Shown here: piece after piece, positions 48,409 through 60,606 of the stretch
How positions within the stretch are numbered: position 1 is the first letter of the stretch
How the letters are laid out: each line of letters opens with the position of its first letter
Assembly (NCBI GenBank): GCA_963555705.1
Contig: OY743184.1
Coordinates: 29,668,639 to 29,732,638, forward strand
Source: Ligustrum vulgare
Lineage: Eukaryota > Streptophyta > Magnoliopsida > Lamiales > Oleaceae
DNA length: 64,000 nt
Reading direction: 5' to 3'
Translations under genes and position numbers: made by a program
The notes under the pieces: generated by a model
What the model saw: only the letters and a program-made list of their open reading frames with translations
Databases searched by the model: none
Told to the model about the DNA's origin: nothing

Positions 48409-49334
48409 TGATGAGATCCCAGTCAGGAAATCTCGTCGAACAACGCGGAATAACGACAATTAAAAACCTAGGAAAGATCTAAATCAGATTTGACTCGAAA
48501 ATAATAAGAACACGAAGAAAATAACGAAAAATTAGAAGATAGATTTGACGGTAAAACCTTGACCCAACAATCACGACGCAATTAATGACGATGCGGACTG
48601 AAGAACCAAGATTGGTGAACGCCACAAGGGTTGTCAATTCCTTGATGAGTTCGTTGGATGAACGCCACAAAGATCGAATCTTTGATAAGTTCGAAACAAA
48701 AGGGAAAAACTCAACCTTTCACTTTTGGAGAATCCTCTCTTAAATATTATTAATCTCAAAATCAAACTTGTGTGTTTTTACAATGAATGGAAAGGAATAT
48801 AAATAAGAAAAATATCCTAACATCTAATTTACTCAAAATAGAATTCTAATTAGACTAAAATTCTAAAATAGGAAAATAACCAAAAACTTAAAAGGAAATT
48901 AAATAATTGAAATTCCGGAAAATCTGGCGCTGCTTGTTTACGGCCGTGACGAACCATCTTACGGCCGTAAAGGCCTTTCTGATCAAAATTGTGTTATTAG
49001 TTACGGCCGTGAAATGCCCCTTTTACGGCCGTAACTTCCAGGCTTACGGCCGTAAGTCTTGTTCTGCTTAATTTCTGCATTTTCCTTTGATAATTTGTTA
49101 CGACCGTGATAGTAAGTGTTACGGCCGTGAATATATGTATTACGGCCGTGAAGATCCTCTTTTACGGCCGTAAGGTATTTTCTGCCCAAATTACTTCTTT
49201 TTCTTGATTCGGCTCGATCCGTCCCTCTTCTCGGCTCGACCCCAACACGGAACTTGCTCCGTTTTGCACGTAGATCACTATCATATTCCCGATGGCTCGA
49301 CTTCGCCCTTCGATGCCTTGTCCGGATCACATCA
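48409..49334 (-). mobile_element. Solo LTR of the Reina-like family, 926 bp
   Basis: It runs TGATGAGATCC to GGATCACATCA with a perfect AGAAT duplication (48404-48408 and 49335-49339). Internal landmarks (GACGATGCGG, GAACGCCACAAGGG, CTTGATGAGTTCG) match the reverse complement of the 39-40 kb LTR, giving minus orientation. It carries its own TTACGGCCGTAA-type array (48940-49180). It inserted into the copia-type element and then lost its interior by LTR-LTR recombination. Confidence 0.92.
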
Positions 49335-49559
49335 AGAATCTTCTGGTTCTTCATTGAGTATCAATTTTAATTTCGCATCATTATTAATCTAGTGATGGTC
49401 CAACTGGTCATGTCAAATAATAAAATTAAATTGAACTTCTAGTTCAATATAAGATATAATTCAATGATTAAATATTTTATAATCATGTATTATTCAAGTA
49501 GTCAAACTAATCAATGTCCTTATGACATTAGTTATATGTTTTCCTTCAGAGATAAACAT

Positions 49560-51250
49560 GAACTCAAATGAGATATTCTTCGAAATAATGCTACTTCAAA
49601 AAGCACGTTTTATTACTCATTCAAAATCAATATGTCAATATTCTTCCGAAATATTGTAATATCAAATTAATAATATATCTCATAATATTGGGCTCTCTGA
49701 GAGCAAATTATATTCCATTATTATATTTCATATGAGATAAAATTATGATTCTTCAGGAATCATCACAACTATAAATTAGACCACATCATAATAATCTTTT
49801 GGATTATTAATAAATCCGAATTTCTTTGAGAAAAAGAATTTCAAGAATAATAAGTCAATATTCTTCCGGAATATTGATATTAATGATTCATTCTACCTTT
49901 CAAGCTATCAATATTTGTGCTCTGCACTAGTGACGTTAAAATATTCTTCTGGAATATTTATCTAACGTGGGTTGTGTTTATTTGAGAACACCAACACCAT
50001 ATTTGTTTAAAACATATTTTAAATTATGCTTCTTCAAGAGTATTGGATCAATATTCTTTTGGAATATTGAAATTGTAATATACTGCTCGTGACAAGCAAG
50101 TAATATTCTTCTAGAATACTACTATTGTTGTCCTACTTCGTGAGCAACAATATGATACATTATTAAATCAGAATTTATGAATGAACATCTACAAATATTT
50201 AATCATCTTAAAGAATATTAATTACCATATAAACATAATATGAATTTATATATAAAAATGAATTACAAAACATATATCAGGAAAAAGAATCTCCATATAT
50301 AGAAGTTAACAAAATTGACTAAATCTTTTACCAATATACAAAAGATACTAAACATGCACGTGAATTCCATATATAAAAATTAGATATATAACTAATATAT
50401 AGTAGAATCAAATCTAATAATGTATTTGAGAATTCAAAATAACTCAGTAATTTCCAATGACAAAATTGAAAGAGCAAAAAATAATAACAATAATAATTTG
50501 CTGGAACAAGGTATACTTTAACGAATTTATTTCATTCTTCCAAAAGAAATAATAAATCAATATTCTTCTAGAATATTGAAAATTATAATTCATGCTCTTT
50601 AGGAGCAAATAACATCTTTCTAGGACATTAATTTTAATGTCGTACTACTTCACGAGTAACAACAAATTATTTATAATAGACAATTTTACGATTAATATTT
50701 TTTTGAAATATTAATCATCCGTTGTGCTACTTCAGGAGCGAGAACAAATTATTGTTAAAAATTTTAGATATTTGCTATTCTGGTGCAATTGAATAATAAA
50801 TCTTTCAAAATTATGCTCTTCAGGAGCAATTAATATTCTTTACGAATATTATTATAATAAAAATTGTGCTACTTCAGGAGTAACCACAAATTATTTTTCT
50901 AGAATAATTATAGTTCTAAAATTTCGATTATTCAAGAATAATAAATCAATATTCTTCTGGAATATTAAAAATTATAATTTATGCTCTTCGGGAGCAAATA
51001 ATATTCTTTTGAAATATTAATTATAATGTTGTGCTACTTCAGGAGTAACAACAAATATTTGTAATAGATGGACACAGATTTATGATTAATATTCTTCTAA
51101 AATATTAATATAATGTTGTACTACTTCAGGAGCAACAACGAATGAATTAATAGTATCAATAAATTTGTAATGGACAAATCTATAATTAATATTCTTTTGA
51201 AATATTAATATATACTGTTGTACTATTTCAGGAGCAACAATATAATAAAT
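49560..51250 (-). repeat. Hairpin array in the 5' leader of the copia-type element
   Basis: About 12 copies of AATATTCttctgGAATATT or close variants alternate with about 9 copies of GCTACTTCAGGAGTAAC / GCTCTTCAGGAGC. Both words are short perfect or near-perfect inverted repeats with 5-nt loops. Spacing is irregular (50-120 bp). Reading frames across it are artefacts. Confidence 0.85.
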
Positions 51251-51483
51251 TATCAATATAAAGATCAAAATCTGTCGAATTGGTTGGAGAAAAACCAGAT
51301 TCAGATTTATGAGCCGCAATTGCTAATGAACAACATCATAATGAATAGATGTGAATTGCAATTGAATAGTAATAAAAAAAAATTAACATGTCACCAAATT
51401 AATTTCGGTGCATATGATTTTACCATCTAACTAATATTTTGATACATGGGATTTTTAAAAAGAAAATTCTATGTCAATTTGGT

Positions 51484-51503
51484 GGAGACTCGTACTGATA
51501 ACG
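51484..51503 (-). other. Primer-binding-like site of the copia-type element
   Basis: The minus strand reads CGTTATCAGTACGAG immediately after the LTR end. The related GTTATCAGCACGAG string is seen in the same place in many short-LTR plant copia elements. The priming tRNA was not identified here. Confidence 0.65.
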
Positions 51504-51666
51504 TGCTATAAACTAGAGAGAAAAATAGAGACACCAATAAACTTGTGTATTATTATGAATTAAAGCCCCCATCTATATAGGGAGAATAAATGATACATAA
51601 GGTAATAATACCTAGGGTTTTAGGGGCACAACTATCATTCACTAATACAATATAATATTTACAACA
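51504..51666 (-). repeat. 5' LTR of the copia-type element
   Basis: 163 bp, about 94 percent identical by eye to 36123-36286, and followed by the TTAAT duplication. Confidence 0.88.
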
Positions 51667-51753
51667 TTAATTAATTAATACTATATTATAATAATTACAA
51701 TGAGTTTCCAAACAAATGTATAATATTAAATAATAAAATCAAAACAATACATA

Positions 51754-52526
51754 ATCCACAACCACTCCACTCCATCCCAACTCAACCCCACACTCACCAA
51801 ACCACCACCTCGACAACCCACCCCACCCCATAAAATAACTTTTTTCCTTCTACTTTTTTACACTCACCCAACACCCCAACACCACCTTACCCACCCCACT
51901 CCTCCCCAACCCAACCCTACCCACCCACTCACCTAACCACCCCGCCACCACTCACTCACCGCACCCCACCACACCACACCACACCACAAGAATGATTTTA
52001 CTTATATTTTTTTCTCATCTCACCCACCCCCCCACCCCACCCCAACCCAATCACCCACCCACTAGTCCCATCCCATCACACCCACCCACCCACCTACCCA
52101 CGACGCCCACCCCGCCCCACCCCACCCCACCTCACCCAAAATGAATTTTCTACTACTTTTTCATAACTCGCCTAGACCCTACCCTATCTTACCCCGCCAC
52201 CTACCCCAACCCCACCCACCCCACCCAAAATTAATTTTTTCTTCTAATTTTCGACTCCCTCACCAGTCTCGCTCAGACCCTACCCCAACCCACCTCATCC
52301 AAAATAAATTTTTTTACTAATTTTTCACAACTCGCCCAGACCCTACCACGCCATCCATCCCAACCCCACCCCATCCCACCCAAAATTAATTTTTTTCTCC
52401 TAATTTTCCATACCTCTACCCACCCTGCCCCGACCCTACCTTGCCAATCACCCACCCCACCCAAATATGATTTTTCTTCTACATTTTCACACGCCACCCT
52501 AACAACCCCACCCCACCCTAGCAACC
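51754..52526 (-). repeat. C-rich minisatellite (minus-strand GGGTGGG array)
   Basis: Blocks of CCCACCC/CCCAACC alternate with AAAATGAATTTTTTCTTCTA-type spacers at roughly 80-110 bp. Its reverse complement matches the first part of the array at 60905-61680. It ends exactly at the LTR start at 52527. The G-rich strand has many potential G-quadruplex runs. Confidence 0.88.
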
Positions 52527-52933
52527 TGTAAGACCGGTTTTCATTTTTATGTGCAATTTTAAATTTCACGTAATATTGTTGTGAATGTTATTATAAATTA
52601 TAGGTTTATGATCTTTAACGTCTATAATTGGAATTTTTTTTTTTTTTTTGCGGTGGAAGGACTTGGACGCCGTCTCGATCAATGTACCAATTAGAAAGTT
52701 ATTAATTTTTCATACAATTTTATGCTTAATTGTTTGTTCGATTTGTTACTTACCAAATTTCTATTTTTTATCAATTGTAATTTGCCTAGATTGCATTATT
52801 TCGTAAATAGGGCACTTTGTTAAACTTGTGAAGGATTTGCACTTAAATTACCCATTTTGAGAGTAGAGGGACCAAATTGCAAAGTGTCAAAATTTAAACC
52901 TATACCTAATTTTAAAAAACCGCACAACCTCAG

Positions 52934-53003
<70 letters not shown>

Positions 53004-53290
53004 TCCTCACGCAGCCGCCGACCGTCGACCGCCGACCGCCACCCCACCGGCGGTAAGACCCCTTTTTCCCCTTCTCCTCTCACACGCGCGCACACACACG
53101 AAATCGGGCACACATGCACATGAAAAAAAAAAAACCGAACGCACACACACGGTTCACACACTTCCATGCACACACACATACATATTTCGATATACACATG
53201 TATATATATATATGTAAATTGGTGTATGTATATATGGAATTGATGTATATGTATATTTTTGTATGTTTCTGTGTATGTATATGTGTAATT

Positions 53291-53329
<39 letters not shown>

Positions 53330-55212
53330 GGTGTGTGTACTTTTCATAAATTTTTATGGATTCAAAAAAAAAATTTAAATTAATTACTTTAGTGAAATTT
53401 CTAGCTTAATTGCAGTTGTATTGTAAATTTCAGATATGATTAATGTATATAAATGTATGTATAGATTGTGTTATAACTCTAATTTATGAAAGTGGTAGCT
53501 TAGTTAACTATTTGGTTAAAAGTTTGAATTATAATAATAATCTTTTTCAGATTTGAGAATTTCGAAATTATGAAATTTATTAATCGTTTAAACATTAACT
53601 TTTGGGTTAAAAACTTAATGATTTCCAAATTTAAGAGTTTATCTGGAACTTTAAGTTGGAATTTCAATTTTAGGTTTTATTAATGCAGTTGTTTTGTTTA
53701 ATTTTAGTTAAATTGAGACTTTGATTACAATCTTACATTCTTATGCATTTTAGGGATTTAGAATGTAATGTTTTGGGAATTGGAAGCATGAAAGACTCTT
53801 TCTTGTTTTATGTGCTTTAACCTAAACTTAAGGTCACGTTGAAGTTTTAACTTTGGTTAAGAGTTTTAAATATGAATTGGAACTAAAAGTTATATTTTAT
53901 GCAATGAATGATTATAGACTTTTGGTACATTGACGTCACGGGCATTCGAGACTTTTCCACTTGTAAATTCAGAAACGGTAAATACTAAGAACTTCAGGTA
54001 AGTAAACTTCCCCCTATTTTTATAGAAGTTGAATGTAAAGGTGAAATGTGTAAATGACTGTTTTGCAACTTACTAGCTTTGATGAATTTCATTTACTTTA
54101 TGAAAGTTTATGTTATTGAGAAGAATGTTCAAGCATGCATATTATCATGTCATTGCATCATCAAGCATGTATTGGCATCGAAATTGGGAAGTCAAATGTT
54201 TTTTTTAATGAAAGAAATGTGCCAAAGTGCAAGTTTGTTCAAAAGTTATGTATCCCAAGTTTTTTTAGAATGAATGGGTGTACTTCTAGTTCATGAAAGT
54301 TGCGAGTGGGAAATGGGGCGCGGGGGACCGGCGTACCCGAATTAAGTCGCTTTGCGACGGAATGTTCAACCGTTTACGGTGGACTGTTAAACCGCTTTGC
54401 CGTGGGAAAGTAAATGTTAAACCGCTTTGAGTTGAAATGTGAATGTTAATCTGGTTCCAAATAAGAAATTGCCCACTATTATGTGATTGACTAGAAGTTA
54501 CATCAAGTGAGCTCACGATGGAAATGAAGCGAAAGTTTTGAAATGTTAAGTGAAAGTTTGAAAAGTTTGAAGGTTCTGAAAAGTAAAGAAAAAGGGGATA
54601 CATATATGGAATTTTTAAATCATTCATGTCATAAGCATGCATTTATGCATAAAGTTTACTTACTGGGCTTTAGCTCACCCCAATCCCTCCCCATATTTCA
54701 GGTGATGAAAGTTAGATGATTAAAGGAGAGCACTTGGTGGCTGACTCAGACAGTACTCGATGTCACTATTATTTAATAAAGTTAAATTTATTTAAGATAT
54801 CATTTAAATTATTCCTTAATTCATTTATCATTGATAATTGTTTGGTTGTAGTTAGTTTTGATTAAGTATGGGTGACGGATTAGAGGTTAAATTACCTCTT
54901 ATTTCATTTGTCAAATGTCTATTGATATTTTTGGAAAATTTTATGCTTGAGGAGTTTGGGGATTGAATGAATTGGTTTTGGCGATGATGAATGTGGTTGA
55001 GATGTGATTGATGTTTTAAATTTTTATGTTGGTTATGTTGTCTCTCTACAGGTTGGTTAAGTCCAATTTATAGAGGAGACTCTGCCGAAATTTCTGTAAA
55101 ATTTTATAATAGATAAATAAAATTTTAAATGTGTAAACGATTTAATTCCGCATATAATGTGAATGGAAGTTAACACGCCTAGGTTTTAGATTTTGAAACT
55201 TGGGGTGTTACA
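52527..55212 (+). repeat. 5' LTR of the Tekay-like element (2686 bp)
   Basis: It starts TGTAAGACCGG and ends GGGGTGTTACA. It contains a (CT)34 tract (52934-53001), a (TA)n tract (53296-53322) and short 'AACCGCTTTG' repeats (54360-54440). Long antisense Glu/Arg frames over the CT tract are artefacts. Confidence 0.92.
52934..53001. repeat. (CT)n microsatellite
   Basis: About 34 uninterrupted CT units. The 3' LTR has a shorter, interrupted version at 60542-60604, followed by a further CT-rich 60 bp that is missing here. Confidence 0.97.
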
Positions 55213-55216
55213 TTTT

Positions 55217-55228
55217 TGGTATCAGAGC
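55217..55228 (+). other. Primer-binding site (initiator tRNA-Met)
   Basis: TGGTATCAGAGC lies four bases after the LTR end. Confidence 0.92.
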
Positions 55229-55444
55229 TAAGAGTTTTAAAAGCAATTCTGTAGACTTTTAAAATTTATTTGAAAATGGTTCGGGTACTGAGTTAAACTT
55301 CAAGTGCTTCTCCCTCGATCATCTGGTAAGTTAATTTTGCTTAAATTATCGAATGTCATGTAATGCTACTAAGATTGAAATTCGTACACATTGATATGTA
55401 GTACTATATATTGAACTAGATGTTTTATTCTCTTCTATTTAGAA

Positions 55445-56612
55445 ATGGCTCGCACTAGACGTAGCAACACTCAAGGAAGAACTTCTCAAACTCAGAATGA
55501 AGGGACGGATCGTGATACTGTCCCTTCAGATACTCCAGTGATTGTGAATGGAGCGACGGACTGTAATACTGCCCCTTCAGGAACCCCGATAATTGTGAAT
55601 GAAGGGACAGGAAATAACACTGCCCCTTCCGAAACTCCGACGGTTGTGGAGGCCTTGGTACAAGCGTTAACTACATTGGGGTAGGCAAGTCAGCCTAGGA
55701 CTAACGAGACACGTGGGCATGGGAGGATATTAGAATTTAAGAGGCTGTCTCCGCCATCCTTTTCTGGAACCACTAACCCCCTCGAGGCTGAAAAGTGGTT
55801 AACTGAAATGCAGAAAGCCTTTAGGGTTATGGGATGCACCGATGAGGAGAAGGTTAACTTTTCCGCATACATGCTTCAGGGCGGTGCATATGATTGGTGG
55901 CTGATGGTTCAGCGCCAATATGAAAATAACACTGATCATTTTACTTGGGAGATGTTTACTACGGTCTTCAATGAAAAGTATTTTCCCAAGAGTCTCTGCC
56001 AGTAGAAGGAGGGAGAATTTCTGAAACTAGTGCAAGGGAACAGATCAGTTACGGAATATGAGGCGGAATTTGCTAGACTGGATAAGTTCGCTCCAAACTT
56101 AGTGGATACTGAAGAGAGAAGGTCTAGGCGCTTTGAAGAAGGACTTAAACCACAAATCAAACATGCCGTGATTCCTTTTGAGCTCACTACTTATAGAGAG
56201 GTGATCAACAAATCCCTGTTGGTGGAAAGAGCTCTAGCCATAGATGGAGAAGAAAATAAAACACAATCCTTTAGCCAGAAATTCAAGGGTGGAAATTCAA
56301 AGGGGTGGAATCACAAGGGACATAAAAGGAAGAGCGACCCGGGAAGTAATAAAAATCAACAATCTAGCAAGCAACCGAGAAGGACCTGCCCGAAGTGTGG
56401 CAAGGAACACTTGGGGGATTGTCTTCTGGGTAAGGGAGTATGCTTCAAATGTGGGAAGTCGGGACATTTTGCAAATGATTGTCAGAGTTGTTTTAATTGT
56501 GGGAAGTCAGGGCACCTAGCGAAGGATTGTAGAGAGAAAACGAAGACTACCCAAGCAAGGGTTTATACAATGTCTAAGAAGGACGCTAATGACTCATCCA
56601 CCGTGGTGTCAG
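55445..56612 (+). pseudogene. Tekay-like gag
   Basis: The start MARTRRSNTQGRT is typical. A short internal repeat (NGATDCNTAPSGTPIIV-type, about 55470-55650) is followed by an in-frame TAG at 55682. Then come SPPSFSGTTNPLEAEKWL, the capsid core, a second TAG at 56003, VTEYEAEFARLDKFAP, and two zinc knuckles CFKCGKSGHFANDC and CFNCGKSGHLAKDC (56440-56530) after an extra Cys-rich CPKCGKEHLGDC. The frame is otherwise open to the AG|GT at 56612. Gag would form the particle and package the RNA; this copy would be cut short. Confidence 0.9.
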
Positions 56613-56723
56613 GTATCTTAAATTTTATTTACTACATTTTTCCTTTCTGTCTTTATATCTCGTACCATTCTAGGCAAATTATGAACATGCATATATCGAT
56701 AGAAGTATAATCTATTGTGGTAG
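56613..56723 (+). other. Probable 111-nt intron between gag and protease
   Basis: GTCAG|GTATCT opens and TGGTAG|GTACTG closes an AT-rich segment with an in-frame TAA. Removing it gives VVSG|TVYVCGKLATILFDSGA, the normal continuous text of Tekay-like polyproteins. The length is a multiple of three, so an in-frame insertion of another kind remains possible. Confidence 0.6.
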
Positions 56724-59700
56724 GTACTGTGTACGTGTGTGGCAAACTTGCAACTATTCTTTTCGATTCCGGGGCTACTCATTCTTTTGTCTGTCCTGCT
56801 TTTCCTGAGAAATTAAATCATTCATCCCCACAACTGGGTACTCCATTTGTCGTGTCAACACCATCCGGAGCATTATTAAGTTCAAGTTATGTATTGAGAG
56901 ACTGTCCAATAGTAGTGAATGGGCATGATTGGTTGGCAGATCTTATAGTGCTTGATATTCACGAGTTTGACGTCATACTTGGCATGGATTGGCTATCACG
57001 ATATTATGCTTCAATAGACTATCATGAGAAGAAGGTGGTGTTTGAGCCTCCAAATAAAACTCCTTTTTGCTTTGTTGCGGTTGAGGTGAAGCCTTCTATT
57101 CCAATAGTATCAGCGATAAAAGCCCGTCAGTTGATGAATAAGGATTAAGGGCTGTAGGGCTTACTTGGCTGCAATAGTCGAGGTACCTAAGGCAGACCCC
57201 TCTCTTGAACAAATTGCAATCGTTCGAGAATATCCGGATGTTTTTCCAGACGATCTTTTTGACCTACCACCTGAAAGAGAGATTGACTTCGTTATCGATT
57301 TGGTGCCTGGATCAACCCCAATATCTAAAGCATCGTATCGAATGGCTCCTGCGGAACTTAAAGAGCTCAAGGAGCAACTACAGGATCTCATGGATAAGGG
57401 CTTTGTTCGACCTAGTTTCTCTCCATGGGGTGCTCTTGTGTTATTCTTGAAGAAGAATGACGGTTCTATGAGACTTTGTATAGATTACAGAGAATTGAAC
57501 AAAGTAACAATAAAGAATAAATATCCTTTGCCAAGAATTGAGGATCTATTCGACCAGCTTCAGGGTGCAGGGTATTTTTCCAAGATCGATCTGCGATCTG
57601 GTTATCATCAATTGAGGATTAAAGAAGAGGACATCCCAAAGACAGCCTTCCGTACTAGATATGGACATTATGAATTTTTGGTGATGCCGTTTGGGTTAAC
57701 AAATGCTCCTGCAGCATTTATGGACCTGATGCATCGAGTCTTTAAAGAATACCTGGATCAATTTGTTATAGTCTTCATTGGAGATATATTAATCTATTCA
57801 AGGTCTGAAGAGGAACACGAAAGGCATTTGAGAATAGTGCTTCAGAAACTTAGAGAAGAGAAATTATTTGCGAAGTTCAAGAAGTGTGAAGAGTACCGTT
57901 CTTGGGGCATATTGTATCAAAGGAAGGCATTGAGGTTGACCCGAGTAAAATTGAGGCAGTTCGTAATTGGCCTACACCAGCTAATGTGAAAGAGGTCCAC
58001 AGCTTTCTTGGATTAGCTGGTTACTATCAGAGATTCGTGGAAGGATTTTCCAAGATTGCCTCACCTTTGACGAAGCTGACCAGAAAGGATACAAAATTTC
58101 AGTGGAATTCGGATTGCGAACAGAGTTTTGAGGAGTTAAAAACGCGATTGACAACTGTGCCAATTTTAGCTATTCCACAGGGAAATGAAGGCTTGGTTAT
58201 TTACAGTGATGCCTCATTAAAGGGGATTGGTTGTGTTCTTATGCAACACGGCAAGGTGATTGCCTACGCTTCAAGGCAATTGAAAGAGTACGAGAAGAAT
58301 TACCCAACTCACAATCTCGAGTTGGCAGCCGTCGTATTTGCATTATAGATATGGAGGCACTACCTCTACGGGGTTAGATGTGAGATCTACACCGATCATA
58401 AAAGTCTCAAATATTTCTTCACACAGAAAGAACTAAACATGCGACAACGCAGGTGGTTGGAACTTGTCAAGGATTATGATTGTGTTATTAATTATCATCC
58501 TGGAAAGGCTAATGCCGTAGCTGATGCTCTTAGCAGAAAAAAGTCATGGAACAATGAATGCCTTGCAAGTTGTCCAAAAATAGTTATTAATTGATATCCA
58601 AGGGTTAGAGTTGGAGATCGTTCCAAAAAGAAAGTCAGGTTATCTTGCTAACATAACCTTGGAATCGACATTGTTGGAGAAAATCAAGGCTCTATAGTTA
58701 GAAGACACCAATACTTCAAGGGTCCGCACTGAAGTAATTGATGGGAAACGTACTGATTTTGTTATCTCCACGGATGGTGCCCTTCGGCAGGGTAATAGAC
58801 TGGTAATCCCCAATAATAAGGAATTGAAGCGAGAAATTATGAGGGAAGCTCATAACACTCCTTACTCAATTCACCCCGGAAGTACTAAGATGGCTCGAGA
58901 TATGAGGCAGCATTTTTGGTGGATTGGCATGAGTAGGGATGTAGCGGAATATGTTCAACGTTGTCTCACCTGTCAGCAAGTTAAGGCCGAACATCAGCGA
59001 CCTTCTGGCCTATTACAACCTCTTATGATTCCGGAGTGGAAGTGGGAACGAATAGGCATGGGCTTTATTGCTGGCTTACCAAAGACGAAGAAGGGTTATA
59101 ACTCCATATGGGTGATTGTTGATCGTCTTACCAAGTCGGCACACTTTCTGCCAGTAAAGAATACTTATATTATGGAGAAGTATGCAGAGTTATATGTGGC
59201 AGAAATTGTAAGGCTTCATGGGATTCCCCTATCCATTGTGTCTGATCGCGACCCAAAATTTACTTCTTCATTTTGGAAAAGTCTACATAAGGCCATGGGT
59301 ACTCAATTGAGATTCAGCACGGCCTTTCACCCTCAGACAGATGGATAGTCAGAGAGAACGATTCAAACCCTGGAAGATATGTTGAGAGCTTGTATTATTG
59401 ATTTTCCAGGTACTTAGGACGAATTTCTCCCATTAATTGAGTTCTCCTATAACAATAGCTATCAAGCGTCCATTCACATGGCTCCATATGAGGCGCTATA
59501 CGGGAGGAAGTGTAGATCGCCGGTTCACTGGGATGAAGTAGGGGAACGAAAATTACTAGGTCCAGAAATGGTGCAGCAGACATCAGAAATTGTTGAGAAG
59601 ATTCGTCAACGGATGTGAACTGCACAAAGTAGACAGAAAAGCTATGCAGACAAAAGAAGGAAACCATTGGAATTCGCTACAGGTGATATGATTTTCCTGA

Positions 59701-60104
59701 AGGTCGCTCCTATGAAAGGAGTTATGGGATTTGGGAAGAAGGGAAAGTTAACTCCGCGATTTGTTGGCCCCTTTGAAATACTTGAAAGGGTGGGTGACCT
59801 AGCTTATCGGGTTGCACTGCCACCGGCACTATCTGGGGTTCATAACGTATTTCACGTTTCGATGTTGAGGAAATATATTTCGGATTCTTCTCATATTCTC
59901 AGTTATGAGTCGTTAGATCTTCGTGAGGATCTAACTTACGAGGAATCACCTGTGAGGATCCTACTGAAGGCATATAAGGAACTTAGGAGGAAGAAGATAA
60001 CTCTAGTTAAAGTTCTTTGGAGAAATCATGCGGTAGAAGAGGCTACTTGGGAACGCGAGGACGAAATGCGTGCTAAGTATCCACAACTTTTTGGTAAGTT
60101 TTAA
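56724..60104 (+). pseudogene. Tekay-like pol (protease, RT, RNase H, integrase, chromodomain)
   Basis: Protease LFDSGATHSFV (56760) and ILGMDWL are intact. A frameshift near 57145 precedes RT. RT keeps [20 protein letters not shown] and DLRSGYHQL, but the catalytic motif reads [10 protein letters not shown] instead of FIDD. A small deletion near 57892 removes the residues after FKKCE and shifts the frame. RNase [11 protein letters not shown] and [10 protein letters not shown] flank a TAG at 58346. Integrase has the HHCC-region, SDRDPKFTS and SERTIQTLEDML, but the first catalytic Asp is Gly (GMGFIAGLP), and stops lie near 58694, 59346, 59416 and 59616. GPFEILERV, HNVFHVSMLRKY and chromodomain-like VKVLWRNHAVEEATWE end at 60104. 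Several stops fit C-to-T changes (CAG-TAG, CGA-TGA, TGG-TAG). Confidence 0.92.
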
Positions 60105-60126
60105 TTTCGAGGACGAAATTTCTTTT

Positions 60127-60140
60127 AGGGGGTAAGGAAT
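60127..60140 (+). other. Polypurine tract of the Tekay-like element
   Basis: AGGGGGTAAGGAAT directly before the 3' LTR start TGTAAGACCGG. It lies 22 bp after the pol stop codon. Confidence 0.85.
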
Positions 60141-60543
60141 TGTAAGACCGGTTTTCATTTTTACGTGCAATTTTAAATTTCACGTAATATTGTTGTGAAT
60201 GTTATTATAAATTATAGATTTATGATCTTTAATGTCTATAATTGGAATTATTTTTTTTGCAGTGGAAGGACTTGGACGCCGTCTCGATCAATGTACCAAT
60301 TAGAAAGTTATTAATTTTTCATACAATTTTATGCTTAATTGTTTGCTCGATTTGTTACTTACCAAATTTCTATTTTTTATCAATTGTAATTTGCCTAGAT
60401 TGCATTATTTCGTAAATAGGGCACTTTGTTAAACTTGTGAAGGATTTGCACTTAAATTACCCATTTTGAGAGTAGAGGGACCAAATTGCAAAGTGTCAAA
60501 ATTTAAACCTATACCTAATTTTAAAAAACCGCACAACCTCGGC

Positions 60544-60606
<63 letters not shown>

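Larger units (their letters stand above)
36123..51666 (-). mobile_element. Non-coding copia-type LTR element hosting a nest
   Basis: Short direct repeats, 164 bp (36123-36286) and 163 bp (51504-51666), start TGTTATAA/TGCTATAA and end TTTACAACA, with a perfect TTAAT duplication outside (36118-36122 and 51667-51671). The purine tract (minus strand TCAAGGGGGAG) abuts the left LTR and a primer-binding-like CGTTATCAGTACGAG (minus) abuts the right one, so the element reads on the minus strand. Without the nested insertions it is about 5.4 kb. I found no gag-pol; its 5' leader is an array of hairpins and its 3' end carries four copies of a known copia-type 3' motif. The LTRs differ at about 9 positions plus one indel. 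Confidence 0.88.

Noticed and set aside
52820..53347. Open frames of 88-175 codons over CT and TA microsatellites
   Set aside because: They encode Ser/Leu or Arg/Glu and Tyr/Ile runs produced by simple repeats inside an LTR.
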